A stretch of 64,000 nt of DNA from Bog-793 sp035625025. GTDB taxonomy: Bacteria > Actinomycetota > Acidimicrobiia > Acidimicrobiales > Bog-793. Where the stretch lies: assembly GCA_035625025.1 (NCBI GenBank), contig DASPQJ010000015.1, positions 1 to 64,000 of the forward strand, read 5' to 3'. The translations under genes were made by a program, and so were the position numbers. This document shows positions 16,680 through 25,391 of this stretch, piece by piece; positions within the stretch are counted from its first letter, which is position 1, and each line of letters opens with the position of its first letter. The notes beneath the pieces were generated by a model. That model saw only the letters and a list, made by a program, of their open reading frames with translations, did not search any database and was not told where the DNA came from.

Positions 16680-17854
16680 GCAAAGCTGCATTGGGACTGA
16701 TGTCGGCGTACTGGCCGGAAGACACTCCGCGCTACGCGCATATTCCGCTCCGGACGCTGGCCGAAGTCACGATCTATCCCGCAGCCGAGGAGGACCCCGG
16801 CCGCATCGCTCTCGTAACCGGCGCCGGGCCGCTCACTTACGGGGAGCTGTCGGAGAAAGTGCGCCGCTTCGCAGACGCGCTTAGAAATCGCGTCGAACGA
16901 GGAGCGCGAGTCGCGATCGTCCTCGATGATGCGGCCGCGATGGTGATCGCGGCGCTCGGAACCTTCGAGGCCGAGGGGCTTGCGTTCGTGAGCACTAGCG
17001 TGCCGCCGGCGGATGCGATGGCCGCGTTCTCGCCCGACCTGATCGTCAGCGACGCGGAGATAAAGGATGCTCCGGCGCCGGTCGTTCGTTTTGGCGATCT
17101 GATCGAGGCTCAGGGGAAAGCGCGCAGCGGACGCGTGGATTTCAGGGCCCCAGTTCTGGCGATTCCCGCCCGCGATCGGCGCGGCGAGGTTTTGCATAGC
17201 CATCGCAGCCTCACTGCGACCGCAGTCTCGATCGCGAGCTTTTACCTGCTGGATGCGGAAATCATCCTCGTCCTGCTCGAGCCGCCGACGCTGTGGTACA
17301 CGCTCGCGCTGATGCTCGGGGCGCTGCACAAGCGCGCGACGATTTGGGCGGCGTGGGAAGATCGGCCGCCGAAAGCGCCGCTGCGCGCTGATTATGTCGT
17401 TTGCGGATGGGAGCGGGCGATGCGGTTGCTCGATGAGCCGCGGCCCGCCGCGATGCCGGGCCAAATCGACGCGGGTCTGATCGCCGCAGTCGAGGGGCCG
17501 TTCAGCGTCTCGCTGAGACTGAGGCTCGCGCGCAAGCTTGCAACCCAGGTGCTTACGATTCTCGGCCAAAACGATTTCGGTCCGATCATCGCGAGTCATC
17601 CGGGTTGGTATCTGGCTGATGCGGCGGGAATTCCGCTGCCCAACGTCGATCTCCGTCCGCTCAATCCGGCCGACGGCGTGCCGTTGACCATCGGCTGGGA
17701 AGTGGTCGAACAGGCCGAGCTGGGAGTGAAGTCCGCGCTGGCGCCGGCGGGAGCGCCCGCGGTTCAGGGATGGTTCCGCTCCGGGTTGATGGCGGCAGTC
17801 GATCCGACCGGCTTTTACTTCCTCCGGTCGCCATCGCGCCCGCGCGGCGTTTAG
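16676..17854 (+). CDS. Degenerate AMP-binding protein lacking phosphate loop and C-terminal lid
   Basis: This 392-residue protein has the order of an acyl-CoA synthetase/AMP-ligase N-terminal domain. It opens with R-T-L-A-E-V-T, then L-T-Y-G-E-L-S-E-K-V and G-A-R-V-A-I-V-L-D. Where the family has S-S-G-T-T-G-x-P-K-G it reads R-D-R-R-G-E-V-L-H-S-H-R, keeping only the histidine side of the motif. The protein ends before the lid domain, so the catalytic lysine is missing. The GTG start overlaps the upstream stop (GTGA). It is probably a non-catalytic partner, or a gene in decay. Confidence 0.55.
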   Translation: MSKAALGLMSAYWPEDTPRYAHIPLRTLAEVTIYPAAEEDPGRIALVTGAGPLTYGELSEKVRRFADALRNRVERGARVAIVLDDAAAMVIAALGTFEAEGLAFVSTSVPPADAMAAFSPDLIVSDAEIKDAPAPVVRFGDLIEAQGKARSGRVDFRAPVLAIPARDRRGEVLHSHRSLTATAVSIASFYLLDAEIILVLLEPPTLWYTLALMLGALHKRATIWAAWEDRPPKAPLRADYVVCGWERAMRLLDEPRPAAMPGQIDAGLIAAVEGPFSVSLRLRLARKLATQVLTILGQNDFGPIIASHPGWYLADAAGIPLPNVDLRPLNPADGVPLTIGWEVVEQAELGVKSALAPAGAPAVQGWFRSGLMAAVDPTGFYFLRSPSRPRGV

Positions 17855-17883
17855 ACGGCGGCTGCGCCGCGTTTAGACGATAG

Positions 17884-18963
17884 TTAGTTGCCGCTTAAGG
17901 TGCGGAAAGCTCCCGCCTCGAACCGCTCGATAGCCCGCCCCAGCCGCCGCACGAACGCATCGCGGTCATCCTCGGGCCGCAAGTGCGCGGCCGCGTAATC
18001 GTCGCAATAGCGGCAATCGCGGCAGCCGATGCGGCAATCGTGTTTCTTCGCGAAGAAATCGATGAACCCGTCGAGGACGCGGTTCGATATGCGAACCGGC
18101 AGGCGCCCGTATGGTTCCAGGTGGTCGAACCCCAGGATGATGTCATTCAGGTCGCCATCGTATCTGCGTGCGCCGTATGCGCGGGCGGCGCGCTCAACCC
18201 ACGCGCGATCCATCTCGCGGCCGGCCAGCTTGAATTCATCGATTCCCATCCGCTCATACACGCGCAAATCCTCCGGCCTGATCCACACCGACTTGAGCAT
18301 CTGCGCCTCGTCCCGCGCCTTCTCGCACGTGCACCACATCAGTGGATAATCGACATAGGTACCCAGTTCCGAGCTTTCGTTGGAATGCGAAACCAGGTTG
18401 ATGTGATATTGCCGAATTGAGCAATGGAGCAGGCAGCCGACGTTGGCAAGGAGCACGAGAGTTGCCCGCGTGCGCCTGCGAATCTGTTCGAGCAGCGCGA
18501 AATCGCGGTTGATGTACTCGGGCAGGTAGAGCACCTGCGCGCCCAGTTGCTCGAAGAACAAGGCCTTGTCCACGCTGTCGATTCCCGCGGCGGTTGAGAC
18601 CGCGATCTCAAGCTCCGGGAAACGCTTGCGGGCGAACGCGATCAGGTACGGATTCGAAAGCACCACGCCGCCGACCTGGATGTCGGCGAGCCAGCCCAGG
18701 CGCTCGACGATCCATCGCTGCCCCTCGGCCGTGAATTCCCGATTTCCCAGGCAAGCCGCGTTGAGGCAGTAGAAGAACGAGATTCCTTTTTCGCGGGCGC
18801 GCCCGACATACGCGGCCAGGCGATCGGCGTTGGGCCGCGGCAGCCATTGATTCGGGCGCAGGCTGAGATCGCCGCCGACAGCGCCATAAAGATGGCCTGT
18901 CGGGAGCGCCGCCATCGCATCCACGAAGTCATCATCGAATACCGCCGGCACTACGAGCTTCAT
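17884..18963 (-). CDS. Peptidase U32-like protein with cysteine cluster
   Basis: This 359-residue protein resembles the U32/collagenase-like family: a TIM-barrel pattern (G-G-V-V-L-S-N-P-Y, later G-I-D-E-F-K-L-A-G-R) and cysteines at C-L-L-H-C, C-T-C and a C-terminal C-R-I-G-C-R-D-C-R-Y-C. Proven U32 relatives such as RlhA, TrhP and UbiU/V use such cysteines for an iron-sulfur cluster and take part in RNA hydroxylation or oxygen-independent quinone hydroxylation rather than proteolysis. It lies downstream of the thiolase on the minus strand, separated by a terminator. Specific activity unknown. Confidence 0.65.
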   Translation of the reverse strand: MKLVVPAVFDDDFVDAMAALPTGHLYGAVGGDLSLRPNQWLPRPNADRLAAYVGRAREKGISFFYCLNAACLGNREFTAEGQRWIVERLGWLADIQVGGVVLSNPYLIAFARKRFPELEIAVSTAAGIDSVDKALFFEQLGAQVLYLPEYINRDFALLEQIRRRTRATLVLLANVGCLLHCSIRQYHINLVSHSNESSELGTYVDYPLMWCTCEKARDEAQMLKSVWIRPEDLRVYERMGIDEFKLAGREMDRAWVERAARAYGARRYDGDLNDIILGFDHLEPYGRLPVRISNRVLDGFIDFFAKKHDCRIGCRDCRYCDDYAAAHLRPEDDRDAFVRRLGRAIERFEAGAFRTLSGN

Positions 18964-19028
18964 CGCTCACCTCCCCGGTCAAGCTGGCGCGCGCGCGCGA
19001 CGCCGGAGCATCCGGTTGAAGACGGCGT

Positions 19029-19073
19029 CGAAAAAGAAAGGGCCGCGCGGGGACCCTGTCTCCGCGCGGCCTT
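19029..19073 (-). terminator. Rho-independent terminator after the thiolase
   Basis: A 10-bp perfect GC stem (19041-19050 with 19062-19071), extended by a G-U and an A-T pair, encloses an 11-base loop. On the minus strand it is followed by CTTTCTTTTT. It lies about 40 bases past the thiolase stop, between the thiolase and the U32-like gene. Confidence 0.8.
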
Positions 19074-19113
19074 GATCTGCGATTTCGCCTCCCGCCTTTT
19101 GCGGGCGGCCGCC

Positions 19114-20367
19114 TCAAACTCCAAGAATATGGATCGACATCGCGGCGGCGTCGCCGTGTACCGAGCCGCCGGCGTTTTCCGTCAGTCCAATCTTCGGATT
19201 CTTCACCTGCCGCTTATCAGCCTCGCCGCGAAGCTGCCAGAAAATCTCCGAGATTTGCGCCACACCGGTCGCACCCACCGGATGACCTTTCGCGAGCAGT
19301 CCGCCCGAGGGATTTACTGGAATGCGGCCGGTAATCTCGGTGGAGCCGTCGTCGATGAGCCTGCCGCCCTCGCCTTTCCCGCACAGCCCGAGCTCCTCGT
19401 AGGCCATAAGCTCCGCGGGCGCGGAGGCATCGTGCAGTTCGATAACGCTGATGTCCTTCGGTCCCAGTCCCGCCTTCTCGTATGCCTGCCGGGAGACCCG
19501 CTCCACGATTCCGGGGTCGTCGGGCCCGTGATCGCTTCCCGAAGACAGCAACGACGCGAGCACCCTGACCGGCTTGTTCGTGTAACGAGGCGCGACCGAG
19601 GATGCGCATAGCACCGCGGCGGCGGCGCCGTCGCCGATTGGCGAGCACATCAGGCGCGTGAGCGGATCGGCCACCATCGGAGAATTGAGGACGTCCTCCA
19701 GCGAATAGACTTCCTGGTATTGGGCGTGGGGATTGAGGCTGCCGTTGCGGTGATTCTTAACCGCGACGCGTCCGAACTGTTCCCTGGTGGTGCCGTACTT
19801 CTTCATGTGGGCGCGCGCGCCCGCCGCATAGAAGTCCATGAACATCGAGCGCGACTCTCCGGCGCCGCCGGCTGGTGCCTTGGGCGCCTCGCCCTTGGCG
19901 GCCCGCTCCGCGCGGAGTTTTTCCTGCTGCGCGTTCATCTCGGCGACAATCTGCTTCGCCAGCTCGACATCGACCGCCGATCCGATCGCTCCGTACGATA
20001 TCCGCTTGTCGGCGTGGTAGAGCTTCTCCATCCCGAGCGCCAGTACGATGTCGTACATCCCGGAGGCGACGTACAGCCACGCCAGGTGGAACGCGGTCGA
20101 GGAACTCGCGCAGGCGTTCTCGCAGTTGATGATCGGGATGCCGCCGAAGCCCATCTCGCGCAGCACGACCTGGCCTCGGACGCATTCCTGCCCGGTCACG
20201 AGCCCGGCCATCGCGTTGCCCACCGCGGCCGCCTCGATCTGTTTAAGCCCGACGCCTGCGCTGGTGAGCGCGTTGTTCACAGCATCGCGGCCGATCGTCT
20301 TCATGCTGGTGTTAAGGTACTTGCCGAACTTCACCATCCCGGCACCGATGACTGATACTTCGCGCAT
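19114..20367 (-). CDS. SCP-x/lipid-transfer-type thiolase (acetyl-CoA acetyltransferase family)
   Basis: This 417-residue thiolase has its nucleophilic cysteine in N-C-E-N-A-C-A-S-S-S (the second cysteine, residue 86) and the C-terminal motif K-G-H-P-V-G-A-T-G with the catalytic histidine. This pattern belongs to the SCP2/SCP-x-like thiolases, which cleave or form beta-ketoacyl-CoA, including branched or sterol side chains in characterised members. The ATG at 20367 has AAGGAG eight bases upstream; an in-frame start 33 codons earlier lacks support. Together with the CoA-transferase, ligase and FixCX genes it indicates CoA-thioester degradation or synthesis. Confidence 0.85.
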   Translation of the reverse strand: MREVSVIGAGMVKFGKYLNTSMKTIGRDAVNNALTSAGVGLKQIEAAAVGNAMAGLVTGQECVRGQVVLREMGFGGIPIINCENACASSSTAFHLAWLYVASGMYDIVLALGMEKLYHADKRISYGAIGSAVDVELAKQIVAEMNAQQEKLRAERAAKGEAPKAPAGGAGESRSMFMDFYAAGARAHMKKYGTTREQFGRVAVKNHRNGSLNPHAQYQEVYSLEDVLNSPMVADPLTRLMCSPIGDGAAAAVLCASSVAPRYTNKPVRVLASLLSSGSDHGPDDPGIVERVSRQAYEKAGLGPKDISVIELHDASAPAELMAYEELGLCGKGEGGRLIDDGSTEITGRIPVNPSGGLLAKGHPVGATGVAQISEIFWQLRGEADKRQVKNPKIGLTENAGGSVHGDAAAMSIHILGV

Positions 20368-20681
20368 GGAAAGTCTCCTTTTTGGCCCCCTGTTGGGAGG
20401 ATCAGCAACCCGCTGACGGTACCATAATCCGCTCTCTTTTTCTGCACAACATCCCGCCGGCCACAATTTCGGCCGCGCTTAAACTCGCCTCCGCGAGTCC
20501 GCCGACAAGCCTCGTTAATGCCCGCTGACCTCGCGAGCATCGCTCATGAGAACCGGCACCCGGGCGGTCCGCAGCCGGTAGTTCGCTCAAGACCTGCGTA
20601 TCATCTAAAATTTGATAGATGGATCGGCGGCAAGCGCGGGCGGGTGGTGCCAGTCGCAGCCCGGCCCCCGAACTCGAAACC
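20368..20681. other. Divergent intergenic region between thiolase and glgB
   Basis: About 310 bases between two divergent genes hold the ribosome binding site of the thiolase and presumably both promoters. I see no convincing -10/-35 pair, riboswitch or small gene. The in-frame ATG at 20619 could add 21 codons to glgB. Confidence 0.5.
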
Positions 20682-22877
20682 ATGGGACTTCAAACTCGGA
20701 AAGCCGCTCGTACCGACCTCGAGCGCCTGATGGACCTGGAACATCCGGACCCGCACTCGATTCTCGGAGCGCATCCCGGTCCCCGCGGCGTGAGCGTGCG
20801 CGCGTATCGGCCGGATGCGTCGCAGGTGTTCGTGCTCGCCGATGACGGCTTGCGGCGCGAGATGACGCCGCGCCGGGAGGCCGGCCTCTTCGAGACGACC
20901 ATTGCGGGCCGCCAGGACGTGTTTCCTTACCGCCTCGAGATTCATCAAGCCGACGGCGCCGTCCTTGTGACGCGCGACCCGTACTCGTTTCTGCCCACGC
21001 TCGGCGAGTTGGACCTGCATCTATGGGGCGAGCAGAAGCATCAGCGCGCTTACGAGAAGCTCGGCGCGCATCCGCTCGAAGTCGGCGGAACCCAGGGCAC
21101 TGCCTTCGCGGTCTGGGCGCCCGATGCCAAGAGCGTGAGCGTGGTCGGCGACTTCAACCGCTGGGATGGGCGGTTGCACATGATGCGGGTGCTCGGCAGT
21201 TCGGGCATCTGGGAGCTGTTCATTCCGGGGATCGGGCCGGGCTCGATCTACAAGTATGAAATCCGCACCCGCGGCGGCGATTTGCTTCTCAAGAGCGACC
21301 CGATGGCGCAGCGGATGGAACTGCCGCCCGCGACCGCATCGGTCGTGTTCCGTTCCGAGTACGAGTTTCGCGATCGCGAGTGGATGGACGCGCGCGCGGG
21401 GCGCGACCCGATTCGCCAGCCCGTCTCGATTTACGAGGTTCATCTCGGATCGTGGCGGCGCGTCTCCGAGGATGGCAACCGCTGCCTCACTTATCGCGAG
21501 CTGGCGGCTGCGCTCGGCGATTATGTAAAGGACCTCGGCTTCACCCACGTGCAATTCATGCCGGTGATGGAGCATCCGTTCACGGGCTCGTGGGGCTACC
21601 AGGTGAGCGGGTACTTTGCGCCGACGGCGCGCTACGGCGGCCCCGACGACCTGCGCTACCTGATCGATGAGCTTCATCGGCGCGGCATCGGCGTGATTCT
21701 CGATTGGGTGCCCGCGCATTTCCCCAAGGACGAGTTCAGCCTGGGCCGCTTCGATGGCACCGGCCTTTACGAGCACGCGGACCCGCGCCTGGGACATCAT
21801 CCCGACTGGGATACCTACATCTTCAATTACGGCCGCAACGAGGTGCGCAGCTTTCTCATCGCGAGCGCCCTTTATTGGCTGAGCGACTTTCACGCCGACG
21901 GGCTGCGCGTCGATGCGGTCGCGTCGATGATCTACCGCGATTACGGACGGCGCGACGGCGAGTGGATTCCCAACCAGTACGGCGGCCGGGAAAACTTCGA
22001 GGCGGTTTCATTCCTGCGCACGCTCAACGAGCAAGCCTACGCGCTCAACCCGGGCATCCTGATGATCGCCGAGGAATCGACTGCGTGGCCCGGCGTGAGC
22101 CGGCCGACCTTCATGGGCGGGCTTGGCTTCGGGCTCAAGTGGGACATGGGATGGATGCACGACACGCTCGAATACTTCGCGCTCGACCCGGTGCATCGCA
22201 AGTGGCACCATCGCGACCTCACCTTCGGGATGCTCTACGCGTGGAGCGAGAACTTCGTGCTGCCGCTGTCGCACGATGAGGTGGTGCACGGGAAGAGCGC
22301 GATGCTCGCGAAGATGCCGGGGATGCGCGCGGAGAAATTCGGAAACCTGCGCGCGCTCTATGGCTACATGTGGGCGCGCCCGGGAAAGAAGCTGCTGTTC
22401 ATGGGTGATGAGTTCGGCCAGTGGGACGAATGGGACCACGACTCGAGCCTCGATTGGCACGTTCTTCAGGGATACGAACACGCCGGCCTGCAGCGGCTGG
22501 TGGGCGACCTCAACCGGATTTACCGCGAGGAGCCGGCGCTGTGGGAGGCGGACACCGACCCGGCGGGCTTCCGCTGGATCGATGCGGACAACGCCGATGA
22601 CAACGCGATCTCGTTCATCCGGATTGCGCCATCGAGCGGACGCAAGATCGTGTGCGTATGCAATTTCTCGCCGGTCGCGCGAAGCGGATTTCGAATCGGG
22701 GTGCCGGAGCCGGGATGGTATCGCGAGATTCTCAATACCGACGCCGGCGTGTACGGCGGCGGCAATCGGGGCAACCTCGGCGGGGTTCAGTCGGCCCCGA
22801 TCCCGTGGCATCAATTCGATAATTCGATCTCGATCGAACTGCCGCCGCTGTCCGCCCTCTGGTTCGCCGCGCCGTAG
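20682..22877 (+). CDS. glgB: 1,4-alpha-glucan branching enzyme
   Basis: This 731-residue protein has the normal GlgB length. Two N-terminal CBM48-type modules (H-P-D-P-H-S-I-L-G-A-H-P near residue 20; G-T-A-F-A-V-W-A-P-D near 140) precede the GH13 barrel. Conserved regions are visible: D-W-V-P-A-H-F-P, G-L-R-V-D-A-V with the nucleophile aspartate near 410, A-E-E-S-T with the acid/base glutamate near 465, and L-S-H-D-E-V near 530. It creates alpha-1,6 branches in glycogen. It stands alone here, without glgA, glgC or glgP. Confidence 0.95.
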   Translation: MGLQTRKAARTDLERLMDLEHPDPHSILGAHPGPRGVSVRAYRPDASQVFVLADDGLRREMTPRREAGLFETTIAGRQDVFPYRLEIHQADGAVLVTRDPYSFLPTLGELDLHLWGEQKHQRAYEKLGAHPLEVGGTQGTAFAVWAPDAKSVSVVGDFNRWDGRLHMMRVLGSSGIWELFIPGIGPGSIYKYEIRTRGGDLLLKSDPMAQRMELPPATASVVFRSEYEFRDREWMDARAGRDPIRQPVSIYEVHLGSWRRVSEDGNRCLTYRELAAALGDYVKDLGFTHVQFMPVMEHPFTGSWGYQVSGYFAPTARYGGPDDLRYLIDELHRRGIGVILDWVPAHFPKDEFSLGRFDGTGLYEHADPRLGHHPDWDTYIFNYGRNEVRSFLIASALYWLSDFHADGLRVDAVASMIYRDYGRRDGEWIPNQYGGRENFEAVSFLRTLNEQAYALNPGILMIAEESTAWPGVSRPTFMGGLGFGLKWDMGWMHDTLEYFALDPVHRKWHHRDLTFGMLYAWSENFVLPLSHDEVVHGKSAMLAKMPGMRAEKFGNLRALYGYMWARPGKKLLFMGDEFGQWDEWDHDSSLDWHVLQGYEHAGLQRLVGDLNRIYREEPALWEADTDPAGFRWIDADNADDNAISFIRIAPSSGRKIVCVCNFSPVARSGFRIGVPEPGWYREILNTDAGVYGGGNRGNLGGVQSAPIPWHQFDNSISIELPPLSALWFAAP

Positions 22878-22949
22878 CGGAGGCGCCCGGCGGAGCTGAC
22901 GCGCCTTCTAATGCGCGCCGTCGCCCCGCTGCGGCCCGACTGGCCCTCT

Positions 22950-23453
22950 TCACTTGTTAGGTATTGAAACATCTGCGCGAAGTTTGTCCAAGATCAGGTC
23001 GAGTTGGCTGCGTAAATTTCCAAGCGAATCTGGCGCCAGCGGAACCTTCTCGGTAATTGCTCCTTCGAACAAGTTCAGCCGCAAGGCGGTGTCGCCCCGA
23101 TCAGCAGGAAACACATCGCGAACGGCCGCCACGGCGCTGATTACTTCACGCCGAAGTCGATGAATTTCAATATAGGTTGTTGTGGTCACCTCGGTTTGGT
23201 TGATGTTCGGACCGGACAAGGCCGCCCGATTGATTTCGATCAGAAGACCCCCGACCTCTCGAAGTCGTTCCACTGCCCGTGCCCGCTCTCTTCGGAGTTC
23301 GCGTTCTTCCAACAAGCGCTCTCTGCGGGCGTCCCGTTCTTCCGACGACTTCACTTCCTCGCGATGCTGGCGCTTCCAGAAGAAGTAATTGAGAGCAGCG
23401 GCTAGGACCGCACCAAAGGCGACGCTGACCAGAGTTTTGACCCAATCGCTCAC
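22950..23453 (-). CDS. Membrane-anchored coiled-coil protein of unknown function
   Basis: This 167-residue protein has one transmembrane segment at about residues 8-26 (V-S-V-A-F-G-A-V-L-A-A-A-L-N-Y). A strongly charged coiled coil (about 28-65; repeated E-E-R and R-R-E-R) and a helical C-terminal half follow. This topology is common in uncharacterised proteins of accessory regions. The DNA is visibly less GC-rich than the flanking genes. It is followed upstream by another minus-strand unknown with a membrane segment. Confidence 0.6.
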   Translation of the reverse strand: MSDWVKTLVSVAFGAVLAAALNYFFWKRQHREEVKSSEERDARRERLLEERELRRERARAVERLREVGGLLIEINRAALSGPNINQTEVTTTTYIEIHRLRREVISAVAAVRDVFPADRGDTALRLNLFEGAITEKVPLAPDSLGNLRSQLDLILDKLRADVSIPNK

Positions 23454-23552
23454 TTTGGTCGCGAACCGGAGAAGGGGCCTAATGAGTCGGGTTTTGCGTG
23501 GTGCACGCGTGCTCGTCCAGCGCGTACCGTCGCGTTATCGCTCTTGTGGTCG

Positions 23553-24551
23553 TTATTCGCCATCTTTGTAATATCTCAATACAAATCGTCCAGGTTCCAA
23601 ATCGCGACCGCGATCAAACGACACGACATAATCCCAACAAAATTCTGTCCAGAAGGGCTCTTGCGCGGCATCGCGATACCGTACGATCCCCCGCAGTGTC
23701 AGTTGAGCCTCGGGCAATTCTGCTTCACCGCTATCAAAAGCGTCGGTCGTCAAACGCCTGAACAATTCTGCCGAGAGATGTCCGGGCCAAACGGGCATTG
23801 GTGTCCGGTCCTCATCAAGCTCTTTACTTTCGGGTGGACTGAAAGGTACGTGACACTGACTCGAACTTTGTCCCGGTTCCAGAACCTTCGTCTCGATCCG
23901 CACAAAGCTATAATCGCCCGAATAATCGATCTCACCCGGGAAATCATGGGTTGGCGGGGATCCGCCAGCAATGTACGGCAGATCACTAATCATATTCGTT
24001 ATTCCAAGCGCAGCTTGTACGTCAGAAATAAAGGCGACGCTTTTCCCCCGATTTTTGAACGTGAAAACAGCGGCCAGACGACGGCTATCTGGATGGAAAT
24101 TTTTCAAGTCTATCGAATCGAAATGAAGAAACGGCCTGTCCAAGTGCAAGGCGCGCGCGGCGAGTTCCGCACTTTTCGCTGCTGCTTCGGCAGCTTTCGC
24201 GGTCGCTTTTTTCATCTCGTCCGTGACGCCGACCAACTGGAAGTTGAACCATGCGATGAGGGCCGCAGCGATCGCGGAAATAACGGTGAAAATCGCGATT
24301 ACCGCCGTCGAATAATCGTGGCCATCGTTCTGTTGGCTTGCGGCCCGGCGGTCGCGGTCTATGGCGTGAGAGAGATTGGACTGTAAGCCCGGCGTTATGT
24401 GCTCCGCGGTCAGTTGCTCGGCGAGCTTGATGCTCTCACGCGACTCCGTGGCCAGGCTCGGACTAAGTTTTGGAACGTCTGCGCTTCCGGCAGTCAGGAC
24501 TAAGGCCAACGCGATCAGGATCAATGCCAATGATGGCTTCAAGCGCTTCAT
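23553..24551 (-). CDS. Hypothetical membrane protein with signal peptide
   Basis: This 332-residue protein has a hydrophobic N-terminal leader (L-A-L-I-L-I-A-L-A-L-V-L-T), then a membrane helix at about 82-105 (A-V-I-A-I-F-T-V-I-S-A-I-A-A-A-L-I-A-W-F). A short alanine-rich coiled coil follows (M-K-K-A-T-A-K-A-A-E-A-A-A-K-S-A-E-L). The remaining 190 residues look like beta-sandwich material (F-T-F-K-N-R-G-K-S, R-G-I-V-R-Y-R-D). No family or active site recognised. Base composition is lower in GC than the surroundings, suggesting recent acquisition. Confidence 0.65.
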   Translation of the reverse strand: MKRLKPSLALILIALALVLTAGSADVPKLSPSLATESRESIKLAEQLTAEHITPGLQSNLSHAIDRDRRAASQQNDGHDYSTAVIAIFTVISAIAAALIAWFNFQLVGVTDEMKKATAKAAEAAAKSAELAARALHLDRPFLHFDSIDLKNFHPDSRRLAAVFTFKNRGKSVAFISDVQAALGITNMISDLPYIAGGSPPTHDFPGEIDYSGDYSFVRIETKVLEPGQSSSQCHVPFSPPESKELDEDRTPMPVWPGHLSAELFRRLTTDAFDSGEAELPEAQLTLRGIVRYRDAAQEPFWTEFCWDYVVSFDRGRDLEPGRFVLRYYKDGE

Positions 24552-24712
24552 GGAAAGTCAGCGGATGCCAGTAAGATCGGTTTCGCTTTTGGCATGATTT
24601 CTGACCTAATGGCAAACGGTACTGACCGTCCCTGTCCACGGACGGTTAAATGGCCGAGCGATGCAGAATCGCTCGCGGTAGCTTGACTCTGGATTGGGCG
24701 GACTGGGCAGGT

Positions 24713-25000
24713 ATGGACAAGCTTGAACGCTTCGGCCATCTTGTAATTGAGGCACTAGCAAAGGCGCGGGAATTACAGAGATTTGCCCTCCGCCCGGAGT
24801 CAAAAGCACGCCTCGTAGCGCTAATGGAACGTGCCAAAAAAAGCCGCCAGACCGCAGAAGCAGTAGGGCGGGTCTCTTCTACGAACGGAAAGGGCTTGGA
24901 CAACGCCACTCTGAATCGCACCCTCGATCGGTTGATCGAGACGATGGAGCAAGTGAATCGAGAGTTAGACGCTCTGCTGGCGAAGGCCAGGGGCGAGTAA
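24713..25000 (+). CDS. Small helical hypothetical protein
   Basis: This 95-residue protein is almost wholly alpha-helical and charged, with two likely coiled-coil stretches (about 10-45 and 65-92). It has no cysteines or membrane span and no recognised family. ATG 24713 is preferred; an in-frame ATG at 24650 would add 21 residues of unlikely composition. It belongs to the lower-GC patch and is followed closely by a strong terminator. Confidence 0.5.
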   Translation: MDKLERFGHLVIEALAKARELQRFALRPESKARLVALMERAKKSRQTAEAVGRVSSTNGKGLDNATLNRTLDRLIETMEQVNRELDALLAKARGE

Positions 25001-25019
25001 CGAGACTCGGTTGCTGCAA

Positions 25020-25055
25020 AAGGCCGGACATTGTTCCGGCCTTCTTGCTTTTTGT
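25020..25055 (+). terminator. Rho-independent terminator
   Basis: A perfect 9-bp stem (25020-25028 with 25035-25043) with a 6-base loop is followed by CTTGCTTTTT. It lies 20 bases after the stop of the 95-residue unknown protein and ends the lower-GC patch. Confidence 0.85.
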
Positions 25056-25187
25056 CGTTCTCACTATTCAGCGGGCGATCCGAAGGTCGCAGGCGGCGGG
25101 GCAGAGTGCGCTCCCTGTGCCTCCATCCCCCGAATTGCGCGGGGCGGGCCATTCTGCCAGTTTTCTCAGCGAAGGACGGATGTGGCG

Positions 25188-25376
25188 ATGCGCTGTCCGG
25201 TCTGCAAGAAGCAAGTGGACTTGTCGCAGAAGAATCCCTTCCGGCCCTTTTGTTCCGAACGATGCCGCATGATCGATCTCGGCACATGGGCGAGTGAAGA
25301 CTACCGCGTGCCCGGCGGCAAAACCGAAGATCGCGAGCATCCCGACGACCTCAAGAAGCGGGGCCCGCTCAATTGA
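25188..25376 (+). CDS. yacG: DNA gyrase inhibitor YacG
   Basis: This 62-residue zinc-finger protein begins M-R-C-P-V-C-K-K and continues with F-C-S-E-R-C-R-M-I-D-L-G-W-style residues (here D-L-G-T-W-A). It gives the CxxC...CxxxC zinc site and the conserved helix of YacG, which binds GyrB and inhibits gyrase. The in-frame extension back to 25011 runs through the preceding terminator, so ATG 25188 is used. It lies directly before lpxA. Confidence 0.88.
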   Translation: MRCPVCKKQVDLSQKNPFRPFCSERCRMIDLGTWASEDYRVPGGKTEDREHPDDLKKRGPLN

Positions 25377-25391
25377 CCGACCGGTGCCGCG

